From HXMU1420-2 sp034670145 (GTDB lineage Bacteria; Pseudomonadota; Alphaproteobacteria; Rhodobacterales; Rhodobacteraceae): DNA of 64,000 bases. Position numbers and translations under genes: made by a program. Shown here piece after piece: positions 17,158 through 25,771 of the stretch (the stretch's first letter is position 1; the number at the start of each line of letters is the position of its first letter). The notes below the pieces were generated by a model that worked only from the letters and a program-made list of their open reading frames with translations, was not told the origin of the DNA and searched no databases. The stretch covers positions 248,001 to 312,000 of the forward strand of contig JAXMOA010000002.1 in the NCBI GenBank assembly GCA_034670145.1, in the 5' to 3' direction.

Positions 17158-17199
17158 CGTTGAACAGCACCGCGAGAGATCCGGAAAGGATGTGAGACG

Positions 17200-17523
17200 A
17201 TGGTGGACAAGAAAAGAATGACCACAGCCGTGAGCGCTCTGGAACAAGAGTTGTCAGCCCCGGCCCGAGACGACCCGCCGCAATCGGACGGGACGCATCC
17301 GCAGGCAGCATCCGTCGAGGCGGATGCGCAAGAGGCGGCCGAGCCGCAGTTGGAGGATGTGGCGCATTTGCTGACCCAGCACGGGCTGGATGCGGATGAG
17401 CTGAAGGGTCTTTGGGAGCATTTCCTGGAGGAATTGAAGGATTTGCCAGAAAAGAAGCCGCTGGTTACGGTGTTCGGGGCGTTTTTGCTGGGCTTTATTG
17501 CCGGGCGTACCAGCCGAAAATGA
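17200..17523 (+). CDS. Small YqjD/ElaB-like membrane-anchored protein
   Basis: The 107-residue protein has an acidic, soluble N-terminal two-thirds (AAEPQLEDVAHLLTQHGLDADELKGLWEHF) and a single C-terminal membrane anchor, PLVTVFGAFLLGFIAGRTSRK, with the glycine-rich helix and basic tail characteristic of YqjD/ElaB/DUF883 proteins. In enterobacteria such tail-anchored proteins associate with ribosomes in stationary phase. It is followed after 10 bp by a holin-X-like gene, so the two are translationally linked. The exact family is a by-eye call. Confidence 0.7.
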   Translation: MVDKKRMTTAVSALEQELSAPARDDPPQSDGTHPQAASVEADAQEAAEPQLEDVAHLLTQHGLDADELKGLWEHFLEELKDLPEKKPLVTVFGAFLLGFIAGRTSRK

Positions 17524-17533
17524 GGAGGAGCCA

Positions 17534-17998
17534 ATGAAGCGCATAAGCCGAAACATCTCGATTGCCCTGCGGGCGGAACGCCTGATTGCGCAGCGGCATA
17601 TGACGGTTCTGCGAAATCAGACCGGGCTGATGGCTGCTGCTGGTCTGGTGGCGGGTATCGGGCTGATCATGGTGAATATTGCCGCGTATCACGCGCTGAG
17701 CGTGGCTTTGTCGCCGGCTCTGGCGGCGCTGATCGTGGCGGTTGGCAATTTCGGGCTGGCTATCTTTCTGGCGCTTGCGGCCAGCAGGTTGAGTGCGGAT
17801 GCGGATGTGCAGGGGGCGACCGAGGTGCGCGACATGGCGATCGAGGATCTGGAAGCTGAGTTCACCCAGGCGGTGAGCGAGGTCCAGGCCGTTGCTGCGG
17901 ATATCCAGCAGATGGTCAAGAACCCGCTGGGCACGGTTTTGCCCGCGCTGGTGGTTCCGCTGGCTGAGAGCCTGATGACGAAAAACAAAGAGAAATAG
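17534..17998 (+). CDS. Phage-holin-superfamily (holin-X/DUF1469-like) membrane protein
   Basis: The 154-residue protein has an amphipathic N-terminus, two closely spaced membrane helices (about 33-54 and 58-80) and a C-terminal charged helix. This matches chromosomal proteins annotated as phage_holin_3_6 (holin-X), which frequently sit next to YqjD-like genes, as here. It is unlikely to be a functional phage holin, since no phage genes are near. The ATG at 17534 follows GAGGAGG at good spacing; an upstream start overlapping the previous gene was rejected. It is probably part of the envelope-stress run. Confidence 0.75.
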   Translation: MKRISRNISIALRAERLIAQRHMTVLRNQTGLMAAAGLVAGIGLIMVNIAAYHALSVALSPALAALIVAVGNFGLAIFLALAASRLSADADVQGATEVRDMAIEDLEAEFTQAVSEVQAVAADIQQMVKNPLGTVLPALVVPLAESLMTKNKEK

Positions 17999-18141
17999 GC
18001 GGGTGCGCGGGTTGGATGCGATGGGCGGGCATGGCAACCCTGAGGGGCTGTGGCCGCTTGCCGGGGAACGGATCGGATTCAGCCTGTGCGATGGCAGGCC
18101 TGATGTTGGCAGGATGGGCCGGGCCGGAATCGAGCTGACCC

Positions 18142-19269
18142 GTGGTGTTTGACACGGCCAACTGGCCCAGCATCATTCAGAATTTTGGCGCCACTCTGAA
18201 CATGTGGCTGGCTGGCATGGACGGCGGTGTTCTGGCGGTTGCTGCTGTGGCGTTTGTTGTCGTCTTTTTGCTGCGCAAGGTGCTGTCCGAGTGGATTGTG
18301 GCGGGATTTGAGGCGCTGTTGAAGCGGTTCTCGGTTTCGCTGTCGGATGAGGTCAGCGCGCAGTTGAAGGTTGCGGTGCAGATCCTGGCCATGACTTTTG
18401 CGGTTTTTCTGATGCTGGATCTGGTCAATCCGCCACAGAAACTGGCCACGGTTCTGACGCAACTGCTGAGCTCGGTCGCTTTGGTGGCGGTTTTTGCCAC
18501 CTGGTATCAGTTGAGCGGTCCGTTTGTGTCGCTGTTGGTTGCTGACAAGATGGGGCCGGCGGCGGGTGAGACAAGCTGGATTCGGCGGATCAGCCAGTTT
18601 GCGATCATGCTGTTTGGGCTGACCTCGCTGTTGAAGATCTGGCAGGTGGATATCAGCGGGGCGCTGACCGGGGTTGGGGTGCTGGGTGCCGGGCTGGCGA
18701 TTGCGACGCAGGATCTGATCCGCAATCTGGTGGCCGGGATGACCAATATGAGCGAGAACCGGTTCAAGAGTGGGGATGCGATTCAGGTCGAGGGGCAGTT
18801 TGTGGGCACTGTTCAGCGGATTGATCTGCGCTCGACGCTGGTGGTGGGGTTTGACCAGATCCCGCGGTATATTCCCAACTCGGATTTGTCCAATTCCGTT
18901 GTTCTGAACTATTCGACGCGCAAACATCGCCGGGTCAAGGTGATGGTGGCGCTGGTGTTGTCGTCCAGCCGGGAACAGATCGAGGCGGTTCGCGATGCGC
19001 TGCGGCTGCATCACCGGTCGAGCGGCGATTTCCATCTGGGTGAGGAGGCGGCGCAATATATCTATGTCAGCGAAATCGGGCCAAGCTCGGTCAATATTCT
19101 GATGCATGTGTGGACCCGTGGGGCGGATTATGATGCCTATCTGCAAGCGATCGAGCGGTTGACGTTGGTGATTTTGCAGGCGGTCAGGGAGTCGGGAACC
19201 GAGCTGGCCTATCCAACGCAGACGCTGCGGGTTTTGGGCGATGCGCCGGAGCCGGGTTTGGCGGGCTGA
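18142..19269 (+). CDS. MscS-family mechanosensitive ion channel
   Basis: The 375-residue inner-membrane protein has four predicted N-terminal helices, then the pore helix and MscS core: ALTGVGVLGAGLAIATQDLIRNLVAGM (about 174-200), the family's glycine/alanine-packed TM3. A beta domain follows (GDAIQVEGQFVGTVQRIDLRST, then IPNSDLSNSVVLNYS) and then the cytosolic alpha/beta domain. Such channels open on hypo-osmotic shock to release solutes. It starts with GTG at 18142 with a weak ribosome-binding site. It lies 143 bp after the holin-X-like gene and 87 bp before the AI-2E-type gene on the same strand. Confidence 0.9.
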   Translation: MVFDTANWPSIIQNFGATLNMWLAGMDGGVLAVAAVAFVVVFLLRKVLSEWIVAGFEALLKRFSVSLSDEVSAQLKVAVQILAMTFAVFLMLDLVNPPQKLATVLTQLLSSVALVAVFATWYQLSGPFVSLLVADKMGPAAGETSWIRRISQFAIMLFGLTSLLKIWQVDISGALTGVGVLGAGLAIATQDLIRNLVAGMTNMSENRFKSGDAIQVEGQFVGTVQRIDLRSTLVVGFDQIPRYIPNSDLSNSVVLNYSTRKHRRVKVMVALVLSSSREQIEAVRDALRLHHRSSGDFHLGEEAAQYIYVSEIGPSSVNILMHVWTRGADYDAYLQAIERLTLVILQAVRESGTELAYPTQTLRVLGDAPEPGLAG

Positions 19270-19356
19270 TGCGGTGCGTGTGGGTTTCGGATTAGGTTAG
19301 GCTCGTAGCCTATTGATATAGCGCAGCTTTGTTGTGCTGAGGTGGGGGTGGGGAGA

Positions 19357-20673
19357 ATGGAAACAGCGTCATCGGTTGAGACAAGGGAAGTTGAGACAAG
19401 GGAAGTTGAGACTATGGAAAAGGATCAGCCGCCCGCTGGCCGACGGCTGCCGGTTGCATTTGTGGCATTGGTGGCGGTTACGCTGTTGGTCACGGTCGTC
19501 TTCTTTGAGATTGCGCGCCCCTTTCTGACGGCGCTGGCGCTGGCTGCGATCTGTGCGATTCTGGTGCAACCGTTTTACCGCGCCATCCTTTTGCGGGTGG
19601 GAAACCGCAAGGGATTGGCCAGTGTCATTACGGTGCTGACGGGAATTATCCTGGTCATCGGGCCACTTATCGGCATTGCCTATCTTGCTATGGCGCAGGC
19701 TTCGGGGTTGTTTGCCGGGGCGGGGCATCTGCTGGATACGTTGTCGAGCGATGTGGAGTCGATCAGGGCGGGCACTTACGAGTTTCCGCAGTGGGTCCCG
19801 TTTCGTGAGGATCTGGTGGTCTATGGGCCTCAGCTGATCGAGAAGGCGAATGAGATCCTGGGCTCTGCGGCGTCGTTTCTGGCGGGATCGCTGTCGGGGC
19901 TGACCAATGGCACGGCGAGCTTTTTCCTGAGCCTGTTTACCTTCATCTATGCGCTGTTCTTCTTTCTGCCGCTGGAAACCTCTGCGTTTCGTCCGATCCT
20001 GCAAAGCTCTGGCCTGTCGGCGGATGTGCAGGACAAGCTGCATGATCGGATCGTTTCGGTCAGCCGGGCGACGATCAAGGGCACGCTTTTGATCGGTGTG
20101 ATCCAGGGGGCGCTGGGTGGGTTCGGCTTTTGGATCGCTGGGATCGAGGGGGCCGCGTTCTGGAGTGTGGTGATGGCAATTCTGGCGGCGATTCCGGGGG
20201 TGGGGGCAACCGGAGTGGTGGTGGGTGGTGCGATCTACCTGTTGATCGAGGGATCGATTCCGCAGGGCATTGGCCTGGCGGCCTGGGCCTTTCTGGTGGT
20301 TGGCACGATTGACAATGTCCTGCGTCCCACGCTTGTCGGGCGGGATGCTCAGATGTCTGACCTGATGATTTTTGTGAGCACTTTGGGGGGCTTGGCCGTC
20401 TTTGGGGCCTCGGGGCTGATTTTCGGGCCAGTGATTGCCGGCGTGTTCATTACCGCCTGGCAGGCGGTTTCAGAGACCACGCAGGCGTTGAGCGGAGAGG
20501 CGGAGGTGTCAGAGGCTGCAATGGATGTGGCGCCTGATCCGCCGGAGCCGTTGGGTGATGTGGAACCGGGTCAGGTGAAACACAAGTCAGGTTTCCTGGC
20601 CGCGTCAAAGGATGACATCGAAGACCAGGTGGCGGCGTTGAAACGCGAGTTCGAGGAAGATGATCCGCGTTGA
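19357..20673 (+). CDS. AI-2E (PerM/TqsA-like) family transporter
   Basis: The protein (about 438 residues from this start) has the AI-2E family layout: two N-terminal helices, a long periplasmic/cytosolic segment, and then a cluster of C-terminal helices including AFWSVVMAILAAIPGVGATGV and FVSTLGGLAVFGASGLIFGPVIAG. Members act in quorum-signal export, sodium/proton antiport or unknown transport. The start is ambiguous: ATG 19357 has a ribosome-binding site placed too close, while ATG 19414 has AAGGGAAG eight bases upstream and gives MEKDQPP. Between them lies a three-unit 15-bp tandem repeat encoding VETRE. It is the last gene of the same-strand envelope run. Confidence 0.87.
   Translation: METASSVETREVETREVETMEKDQPPAGRRLPVAFVALVAVTLLVTVVFFEIARPFLTALALAAICAILVQPFYRAILLRVGNRKGLASVITVLTGIILVIGPLIGIAYLAMAQASGLFAGAGHLLDTLSSDVESIRAGTYEFPQWVPFREDLVVYGPQLIEKANEILGSAASFLAGSLSGLTNGTASFFLSLFTFIYALFFFLPLETSAFRPILQSSGLSADVQDKLHDRIVSVSRATIKGTLLIGVIQGALGGFGFWIAGIEGAAFWSVVMAILAAIPGVGATGVVVGGAIYLLIEGSIPQGIGLAAWAFLVVGTIDNVLRPTLVGRDAQMSDLMIFVSTLGGLAVFGASGLIFGPVIAGVFITAWQAVSETTQALSGEAEVSEAAMDVAPDPPEPLGDVEPGQVKHKSGFLAASKDDIEDQVAALKREFEEDDPR
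19375..19419 (+). repeat. Three-unit 15-bp tandem repeat at the start of the AI-2E gene
   Basis: Two perfect copies of GTTGAGACAAGGGAA (19375-19389 and 19390-19404) are followed by a third copy (19405-19419) with two mismatches. The third copy contains the ATG at 19414-19416. The unit is a multiple of three, so copy-number change keeps the frame (VETRE each). Each copy also carries an AAGGGAA ribosome-binding-site-like element. Confidence 0.85.
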
Positions 20674-20700
20674 GGCGCGAGGGAAGCGTTGAGCGGGGCG

Positions 20701-21606
20701 CTAACCGGGGTCTTGGACCGGGATGCGCAGATCTTTGCGTTCGAGCCAGTTGAAGTAATCTGTCCGCAATTGCCGGGCAACGGGCCCTGGTGCGCCGTTG
20801 GAGAAGTGGCGGTCGTCGACCTGGGTGACGGGGATGATGCCGCCGCCAGAGGTGGAGAGGAAGACTTCGTCTGCGTCCCAGAACTCGGACAGGGTCAGGG
20901 CGCGGGTTTCGACGGAGAGGCCGCGCGCGGCGGCCATTTCCAGGGTGGTCTGGCGGGTGATGCCGTGCAAGACCCCATGGTCAGAGGTGACGAGCCGGTC
21001 GCCGAACAGCGCGAAGACGTTGAAGCCGGGGCCCTCGGTCACGTTGTCGTTGTGATCCAGCAGCAGGGTGGTTTCATAGCCGTTGTCCTTGGCCTCGAAC
21101 AGGCCAGAGGTGAAATCGCCCCAATGGTAATTCTTGACCTTTGGGTCGACGCTGTCCCTGGGAATGCGGCGGACGGATTTGGCGATCCAGATGGAGGTGC
21201 CAAGATCGGCGGCCTCGGGTTTGACCAGATGCACATAGGGCACGCACCAGGCGTAGAAGTGATTGTCGCAGTCGCGGGGATCGCGGCTGCCGGGGATGGG
21301 GTTGCGGCCGCGTGCGGCGACCATGGCGACATAGCTGTTTTGCAGGCCCGAGGCGGCAACCATGCGGTGCAGGGCCTGGGTGATTGCGGCGCGATCCATA
21401 TCGGTCTGCATCCGCAGGGCGGTGGCAGAGGCGAGGAAGCGGGTCAGATAGTCGTCCAGGCGGAAAAACGCGCCTTTCCAGACCGGGACCACATCATAGG
21501 CGATATCGCAATGGGTCAGCCCCCAGTCGGTGACATTGACGCCGGCCTCTGCGATCGGGATGATTTGGCCGCGCATCCAGGCGGCGCCTTTGGAAAGATC
21601 TGTCAT
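20701..21606 (-). CDS. Class IV PLP aminotransferase (branched-chain/D-amino-acid type)
   Basis: The 301-residue enzyme has the fold-type IV aminotransferase signature: an N-terminal domain with VTDWGLTHCDIAYDVVPVW, the PLP lysine in PKVKNYHWGDF, and the cofactor-phosphate block VTEGPGFNVFALFGDRLVTSD followed by GITRQTTLEMA. The family includes branched-chain amino-acid aminotransferases, D-amino-acid aminotransferases, aminodeoxychorismate lyases and (R)-amine transaminases. The substrate-selecting loops do not allow a confident choice by eye. It is convergent with the AI-2E gene and lies 56 bp downstream of the DegT-like gene on the same strand, so an operon is possible. Confidence 0.88.
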   Translation of the reverse strand: MTDLSKGAAWMRGQIIPIAEAGVNVTDWGLTHCDIAYDVVPVWKGAFFRLDDYLTRFLASATALRMQTDMDRAAITQALHRMVAASGLQNSYVAMVAARGRNPIPGSRDPRDCDNHFYAWCVPYVHLVKPEAADLGTSIWIAKSVRRIPRDSVDPKVKNYHWGDFTSGLFEAKDNGYETTLLLDHNDNVTEGPGFNVFALFGDRLVTSDHGVLHGITRQTTLEMAAARGLSVETRALTLSEFWDADEVFLSTSGGGIIPVTQVDDRHFSNGAPGPVARQLRTDYFNWLERKDLRIPVQDPG

Positions 21607-21662
21607 GGTCCGAGCATGGCGCGGCGCGGTGTGCGCCGCAAGTATGCTGTTCGGATTTTGCC

Positions 21663-22853
21663 TCAGGTGCCGTAGGCGCGGGCCTGTGACATCACCTGAT
21701 TTGCGGCGGCGAGCAGGATATCGGTGATGGTGTCCAGATCCTGTTGCGAAAGCTGTACCGGCAGGCGCACGTCGCAGGCTTTCATCAACATGGCGCGGGT
21801 CTGGGGCAGGTCGAACTGTTCGGGCATGAACTGCCAGTTCCAGAAGGCGCGGGCGTTGTCGGTGCTGAGGCCAAAGACCTGAACGGTGATGCCTGCGGCC
21901 TTGGCTGTATCCGCGAAGGCGCGGATTTCGTCCTGGGTCATGTTGACCATGTTGAACTGGATGCTGTCGGGGGCGCGTTCCTCGGGTGGGAGCGGGTCTG
22001 GCACGTTGATCCAGGGCGAGGCGTTGAGGCGGCTGGCCACGTGGTCATGGTTGGAGCGCCCGTCGCGGACCCGGCGGGCGAGTTCGGGCAATTGCGGGCG
22101 GATGACGGCGGCGGCCAGGTTGGACATGCGTTGATTGTAGAGCGGCAGTTTGTTTTGCCATTTGGCAAAGGCGTCATGCAGAACGCTGTGTTTTTTCCAG
22201 TTATGTTCGTAAGCGCCGGACATGATGACGGCGCGGGCGATCAGATCCGGGTCGTCGGTGACGAGGATGCCGCCTTCGCCTGCGTTGATCATTTTGTAGG
22301 ACTGGAAGGAAAAACAGCCGATACGGCCGAGCGTGCCGATGTTCTGGCCGTGCCAGGTGGTGCCCAGGGAGTGGGCGGCGTCCTCGATCACCGGAATGTT
22401 GCGGGCGTTGCACAGGGCCATGATGGCGTCCATGTCAGAGGTATGGCCGCGCATGTGGCTGATGATGACGGCCTGGACGGTGGGCAGTTTGGCCTCGAAA
22501 TCGGTCAGGTCGATGCGATAATTGTCGCCGACCTCGCACAGGACCGGAATGCAGTCGGCGTGCACGATGGCCGAAGGCACGGCGCCAAAGGTGAAGCCGG
22601 GGATCAGGACGCGGGAATCGCGCGGCAGGTCCAGCGCCTTGAGTGACAGGAACAAGGCGGCAGAGCAGGAAGAGACGGCGAGCGCGTATGTGCTGCCCAG
22701 CAGTGCGGCGAATTCCTGTTCGAGCAAGGTGACGGGCGCATCCTGAGGGGCGGTGTAGCGGAACAGGTCGCCGGTTTGCAGAAGAGAGTCTATGGCGTCG
22801 CGGGCCTGTGGGGGGATCGGTTCGGCCTGGTGCACGTTCGGGAGGTTGCTCAT
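21663..22853 (-). CDS. DegT/DnrJ/EryC1/StrS-family aminotransferase
   Basis: The 396-residue PLP enzyme has the DegT family markers: the N-terminal substrate loop with RYTAPQDAPV, SSCSAALFLSLKAL, the Asp of IPVIEDAAHSLGTTW, and the PLP lysine in CFSFQSYKMINAGEGG. Family members usually aminate keto-sugars of nucleotide sugars, but some act on other ketones. No sugar-nucleotide or glycosyltransferase genes are near, so the substrate is open. A TTG two codons upstream could also start translation; ATG 22853 was chosen, with AGGA nine bases before it. The 168-bp upstream gap to the oxidase gene holds nothing recognisable. Confidence 0.88.
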   Translation of the reverse strand: MSNLPNVHQAEPIPPQARDAIDSLLQTGDLFRYTAPQDAPVTLLEQEFAALLGSTYALAVSSCSAALFLSLKALDLPRDSRVLIPGFTFGAVPSAIVHADCIPVLCEVGDNYRIDLTDFEAKLPTVQAVIISHMRGHTSDMDAIMALCNARNIPVIEDAAHSLGTTWHGQNIGTLGRIGCFSFQSYKMINAGEGGILVTDDPDLIARAVIMSGAYEHNWKKHSVLHDAFAKWQNKLPLYNQRMSNLAAAVIRPQLPELARRVRDGRSNHDHVASRLNASPWINVPDPLPPEERAPDSIQFNMVNMTQDEIRAFADTAKAAGITVQVFGLSTDNARAFWNWQFMPEQFDLPQTRAMLMKACDVRLPVQLSQQDLDTITDILLAAANQVMSQARAYGT

Positions 22854-23027
22854 TTCCAAAATCCTGATGCTTGCATTTCGGTTTACTTAAACCATGGCGC
22901 GTTTTGAAGGAAGGGGAAATTCTGGCGCGGGGGGGACTTGGCGTGGATTTGCCAAATGCGCAGGGGTATGGCGCGCGCGCCGAGGGGCGCGCGGTCGAGG
23001 ATTGCAGAGGTGTGGGCGGTGCTTGGG

Positions 23028-24332
23028 TTAGAACCCCAACCGGTCGCGCAGGGTGTACCAGGTCATGGCCAGCACCAGCAGCGGCGCGCGCGTGGCGGCG
23101 CCTCCGGGAAAGGGCGAGGTGGGCAGGCGGGCGAATGTGTCAAAGCCGCTGGCCTCGCCCTGAATCGCGCGGGCGCATAATTGCCCGGCGTGGGTCGCGG
23201 TGCCGACGCCATGCCCGGAATAGCCCGAGGCGGACATGATGTTCGGACCCAGACGGGCGAGGTGGGGCATACGCTTCATCGTGATGCCCAGCGTGCCGCC
23301 CCAGGCATAGTCGATGCGGATGTCGCGCAGGTGCGGAAAGATGACCTGCATGGGTTTGCGCACCAGGGCGGGGATATCTTTGGGGAAGCGGTAGCCATAG
23401 CTTTCGCCGCCGCCAAACAGCAGACGCTTGTCCGGGCTCAGGCGGAAGTAGTTGACGACAAAACGGCTGTCGGCGACGGCCACATCCTGGGCGAGCACCT
23501 GCGCGGCGGCCTCGCCCAGTGGCTCGGTGGCGGCGATGAAGTTGTTGATGGGCATGACGCGCGCGGCAACCTTGGGGTGCAGATGGCCCAGATAGCCGTT
23601 GCAGGCCAGAATGACATGATCGGCCTGCACGCTGCCCTTGGCGGTGCGCAGGGTGGCGGGGCGGCCGTCCTCCAGGGCCAGCACTTCGCTGCCTTCGCAG
23701 ATCCGCGCGCCGGCGGACCAGGCCGCGCGGGCCAGGCCCAGGGCGTATTTCAACGGATGCAGATGCCCCGCCCCCATGTCCAGCGCGCCGCCCTGATAGT
23801 CCGGTGAAGGGCACATTGCGGCGAAACTGTCGCGGTCCAGGGCGGTGATCTGGTCATAGCCATAGACATCCTGCAACTGCGCAACATAGGACTGGATCGA
23901 GCGCACATCCGCAGCACTGGACCCGGCCCAGGCCACGCCCGGCTTCAGCTCACAATCGATCCGGTGGCGGGCAATCAGCGATTTGACCAGAGCCTTGGCC
24001 TCTTCGCCCAGATCCCAAAAGGCGCGCGCCTGTTCGCGCCCGACAATCTGTTCCAATTCCCCCTGATCCGCGCGCTGACCGCTGCCCAATTGTCCGCCAT
24101 TGCGCCCGGAGGCGCCAAACCCGACACGATGCGCTTCCAGCACGATGACCGAAAGCCCGGCCTCGGCCAGATGCAGCGCGGCAGACAGGCCGGTATAGCC
24201 CGCGCCCACGATACAGACATCCGCGCGCTGATCCCCTGCCAGCGCCGGAAAGGGCTCCAGCGGTTGCGCGGTGGCCGCGTACCAGCTTTGCGGATATTCC
24301 CCGGCACGGTCATTGGCATAGAGCAGGTTCAT
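23028..24332 (-). CDS. FAD-dependent oxidoreductase (gamma-glutamylputrescine oxidase-like, DAO fold)
   Basis: The 434-residue flavoprotein begins with the PuuB-like segment containing YPQSWYAAT, then the FAD-binding VCIVGAGYTGLSAALHLAEAG, VIVLEAHRVGFGASGRNGGQLGSG, and C-terminal blocks LLFGGGESYGYRFP and NIMSASGYSGHGVGTATHAGQL typical of the DAO family. By analogy with PuuB it would oxidise the amine of a gamma-glutamyl-polyamine to an aldehyde. It is the third gene of a minus-strand set with a glutamine-synthetase-like ligase and a glutamine amidotransferase, which supports the pathway. The start at 24332 follows the family N-terminus; a TTG 12 codons upstream is an alternative. No PuuC-like aldehyde dehydrogenase is near. 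Confidence 0.85.
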   Translation of the reverse strand: MNLLYANDRAGEYPQSWYAATAQPLEPFPALAGDQRADVCIVGAGYTGLSAALHLAEAGLSVIVLEAHRVGFGASGRNGGQLGSGQRADQGELEQIVGREQARAFWDLGEEAKALVKSLIARHRIDCELKPGVAWAGSSAADVRSIQSYVAQLQDVYGYDQITALDRDSFAAMCPSPDYQGGALDMGAGHLHPLKYALGLARAAWSAGARICEGSEVLALEDGRPATLRTAKGSVQADHVILACNGYLGHLHPKVAARVMPINNFIAATEPLGEAAAQVLAQDVAVADSRFVVNYFRLSPDKRLLFGGGESYGYRFPKDIPALVRKPMQVIFPHLRDIRIDYAWGGTLGITMKRMPHLARLGPNIMSASGYSGHGVGTATHAGQLCARAIQGEASGFDTFARLPTSPFPGGAATRAPLLVLAMTWYTLRDRLGF

Positions 24333-24412
24333 CGGCACGTGACGGGCCCCATCTTCTTTTTGGTCCAAATACTCAAAATCCCGGGCCCCACATCCGGCCC
24401 GGCCGGTTCAGG

Positions 24413-25771
24413 TCAGACGTTGAGCAGCAGATGTTCGCGTTCCCACGGTGAAATCACCTGCAAAAACTCATCATATTCCGCCCGCTTCACAATGGAATAG
24501 ACCCGGGCGAACTCTGGTCCCAGGATCTCGTGCAGCTCGGTCGCGTCGTCAAACAAATCCAGCGCTTCGCCCATGATCTGGGGAATATCGCCATCGCCTT
24601 CATAGGCATCGCCGCGGAACTGTTTGCGCGGGCGGATTTCGTTCTTCATCCCCAGATAGCCACAGGCCAGCGACAGGGCGATGCCCAGATAGGGGTTGCA
24701 ATCCATCCCGGCGATGCGGTTTTCGATCCGCCGTCCGGCCGGACTGGAGAGCGGCACGCGGATGCCCGTGGTCCGGTTGTCGCGCGCCCATTCCAGATTG
24801 ATGGGGGCGGCGTGTTCCTTGACGTAGCGCCGATAGCTGTTCACGTAAGGCGCCATGACCGCCAGCCCTGCGGGCATATAGGTTTGCAGCCCGCCGATGA
24901 AATGGAAAAACGCGTCCGTTTCGCCGCCCTGCGGGCCGACAAAGATGTTCTGCCCGGTGGCCTTCTCGACCAGGGAGTGGTGGATATGCATGGCGCTGCC
25001 GGGTTCATCGGCAATCGGTTTGGCCATGAAGGTGGCAAAGCAATCATGGCGCAGGGCGGCCTCGCGGATCAGGCGTTTGAAATAGAACACCTCATCCGCC
25101 AGCTTGATCGGCGCGCCGTGGCGCAGGTTGATCTCCAGCTGACCGGCGCCGCCCTCCTGGGTGATGCCGTCAATTTCAAACCCCTGAGCCTCGGCGAAGT
25201 CATAGATATCGTCAATCACCGGCCCGAATTCATCCACGGCCGTCATAGAATAAGCCTGACGGGCGGCGGCGGGGCGGCCAGAGCGGCCCATCATGGGTTC
25301 GATCTGTTTGGCCGGATCCAGATTGCGGGCGACCAGGTAAAACTCCATCTCGGGGGCGACCACCGCGTCGAGCCCCATGTCGTCATAAAGCGCGACCACG
25401 CGTTTGAGCACGTTGCGCGGGCTGGAGGGGACCGGGTTGCCGTCGCGGTCCTCGGCGTCATGGATCACCTGCAAGGTCCAGTCGCCGGTCCAGGGCGCGG
25501 CCGAGGCGGTGTCCATATCGGGCCGCAGGATCATGTCGCGTTCGATAAAACCCTCTTCGCCCGCGGCCTCGCCCCAGCCGCCGGTGATGGTTTGATAAAA
25601 GATGCTGTCGGGCAGGTGGAAGTAGTCCTGGCGGGCGAATTTCGTCGCGGGCACGGCCTTGCCCCGGGCGATGCCGGGGATGTCAGAGATGATGCATTCA
25701 ACCTCGTCCAGGCGCCGCCCTTCGAGGTAGTCCCGGGCCGCTTGGGGGATTTTGGTCATCCAGTTGGTCAT
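24413..25771 (-). CDS. Glutamine-synthetase family ligase (gamma-glutamylputrescine synthetase-like)
   Basis: The 452-residue enzyme has the glutamine synthetase catalytic domain: the metal glutamate in VVAPEMEFYL, the block GQLEINLRHG, the phosphate-binding HIHHSLV, and substrate/ATP residues in NRTTGIRVPLSS followed by RIENRIAG. Its length and sequence character fit PuuA-type enzymes, which ligate glutamate to putrescine or another amine, rather than GlnA. The ATG at 25771 overlaps the stop of the upstream amidotransferase by four bases (ATGA), showing translational coupling, and has a GGCGGAG ribosome-binding site. Longer in-frame starts lie inside the amidotransferase and were rejected. 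The amine substrate is inferred, not shown. Confidence 0.87.
   Translation of the reverse strand: MTNWMTKIPQAARDYLEGRRLDEVECIISDIPGIARGKAVPATKFARQDYFHLPDSIFYQTITGGWGEAAGEEGFIERDMILRPDMDTASAAPWTGDWTLQVIHDAEDRDGNPVPSSPRNVLKRVVALYDDMGLDAVVAPEMEFYLVARNLDPAKQIEPMMGRSGRPAAARQAYSMTAVDEFGPVIDDIYDFAEAQGFEIDGITQEGGAGQLEINLRHGAPIKLADEVFYFKRLIREAALRHDCFATFMAKPIADEPGSAMHIHHSLVEKATGQNIFVGPQGGETDAFFHFIGGLQTYMPAGLAVMAPYVNSYRRYVKEHAAPINLEWARDNRTTGIRVPLSSPAGRRIENRIAGMDCNPYLGIALSLACGYLGMKNEIRPRKQFRGDAYEGDGDIPQIMGEALDLFDDATELHEILGPEFARVYSIVKRAEYDEFLQVISPWEREHLLLNV

Noticed and set aside
17534..17998. Holin-like annotation as a sign of a prophage
   Set aside because: The flanking genes are chromosomal envelope families and no phage structural, lysin or integrase genes were seen.
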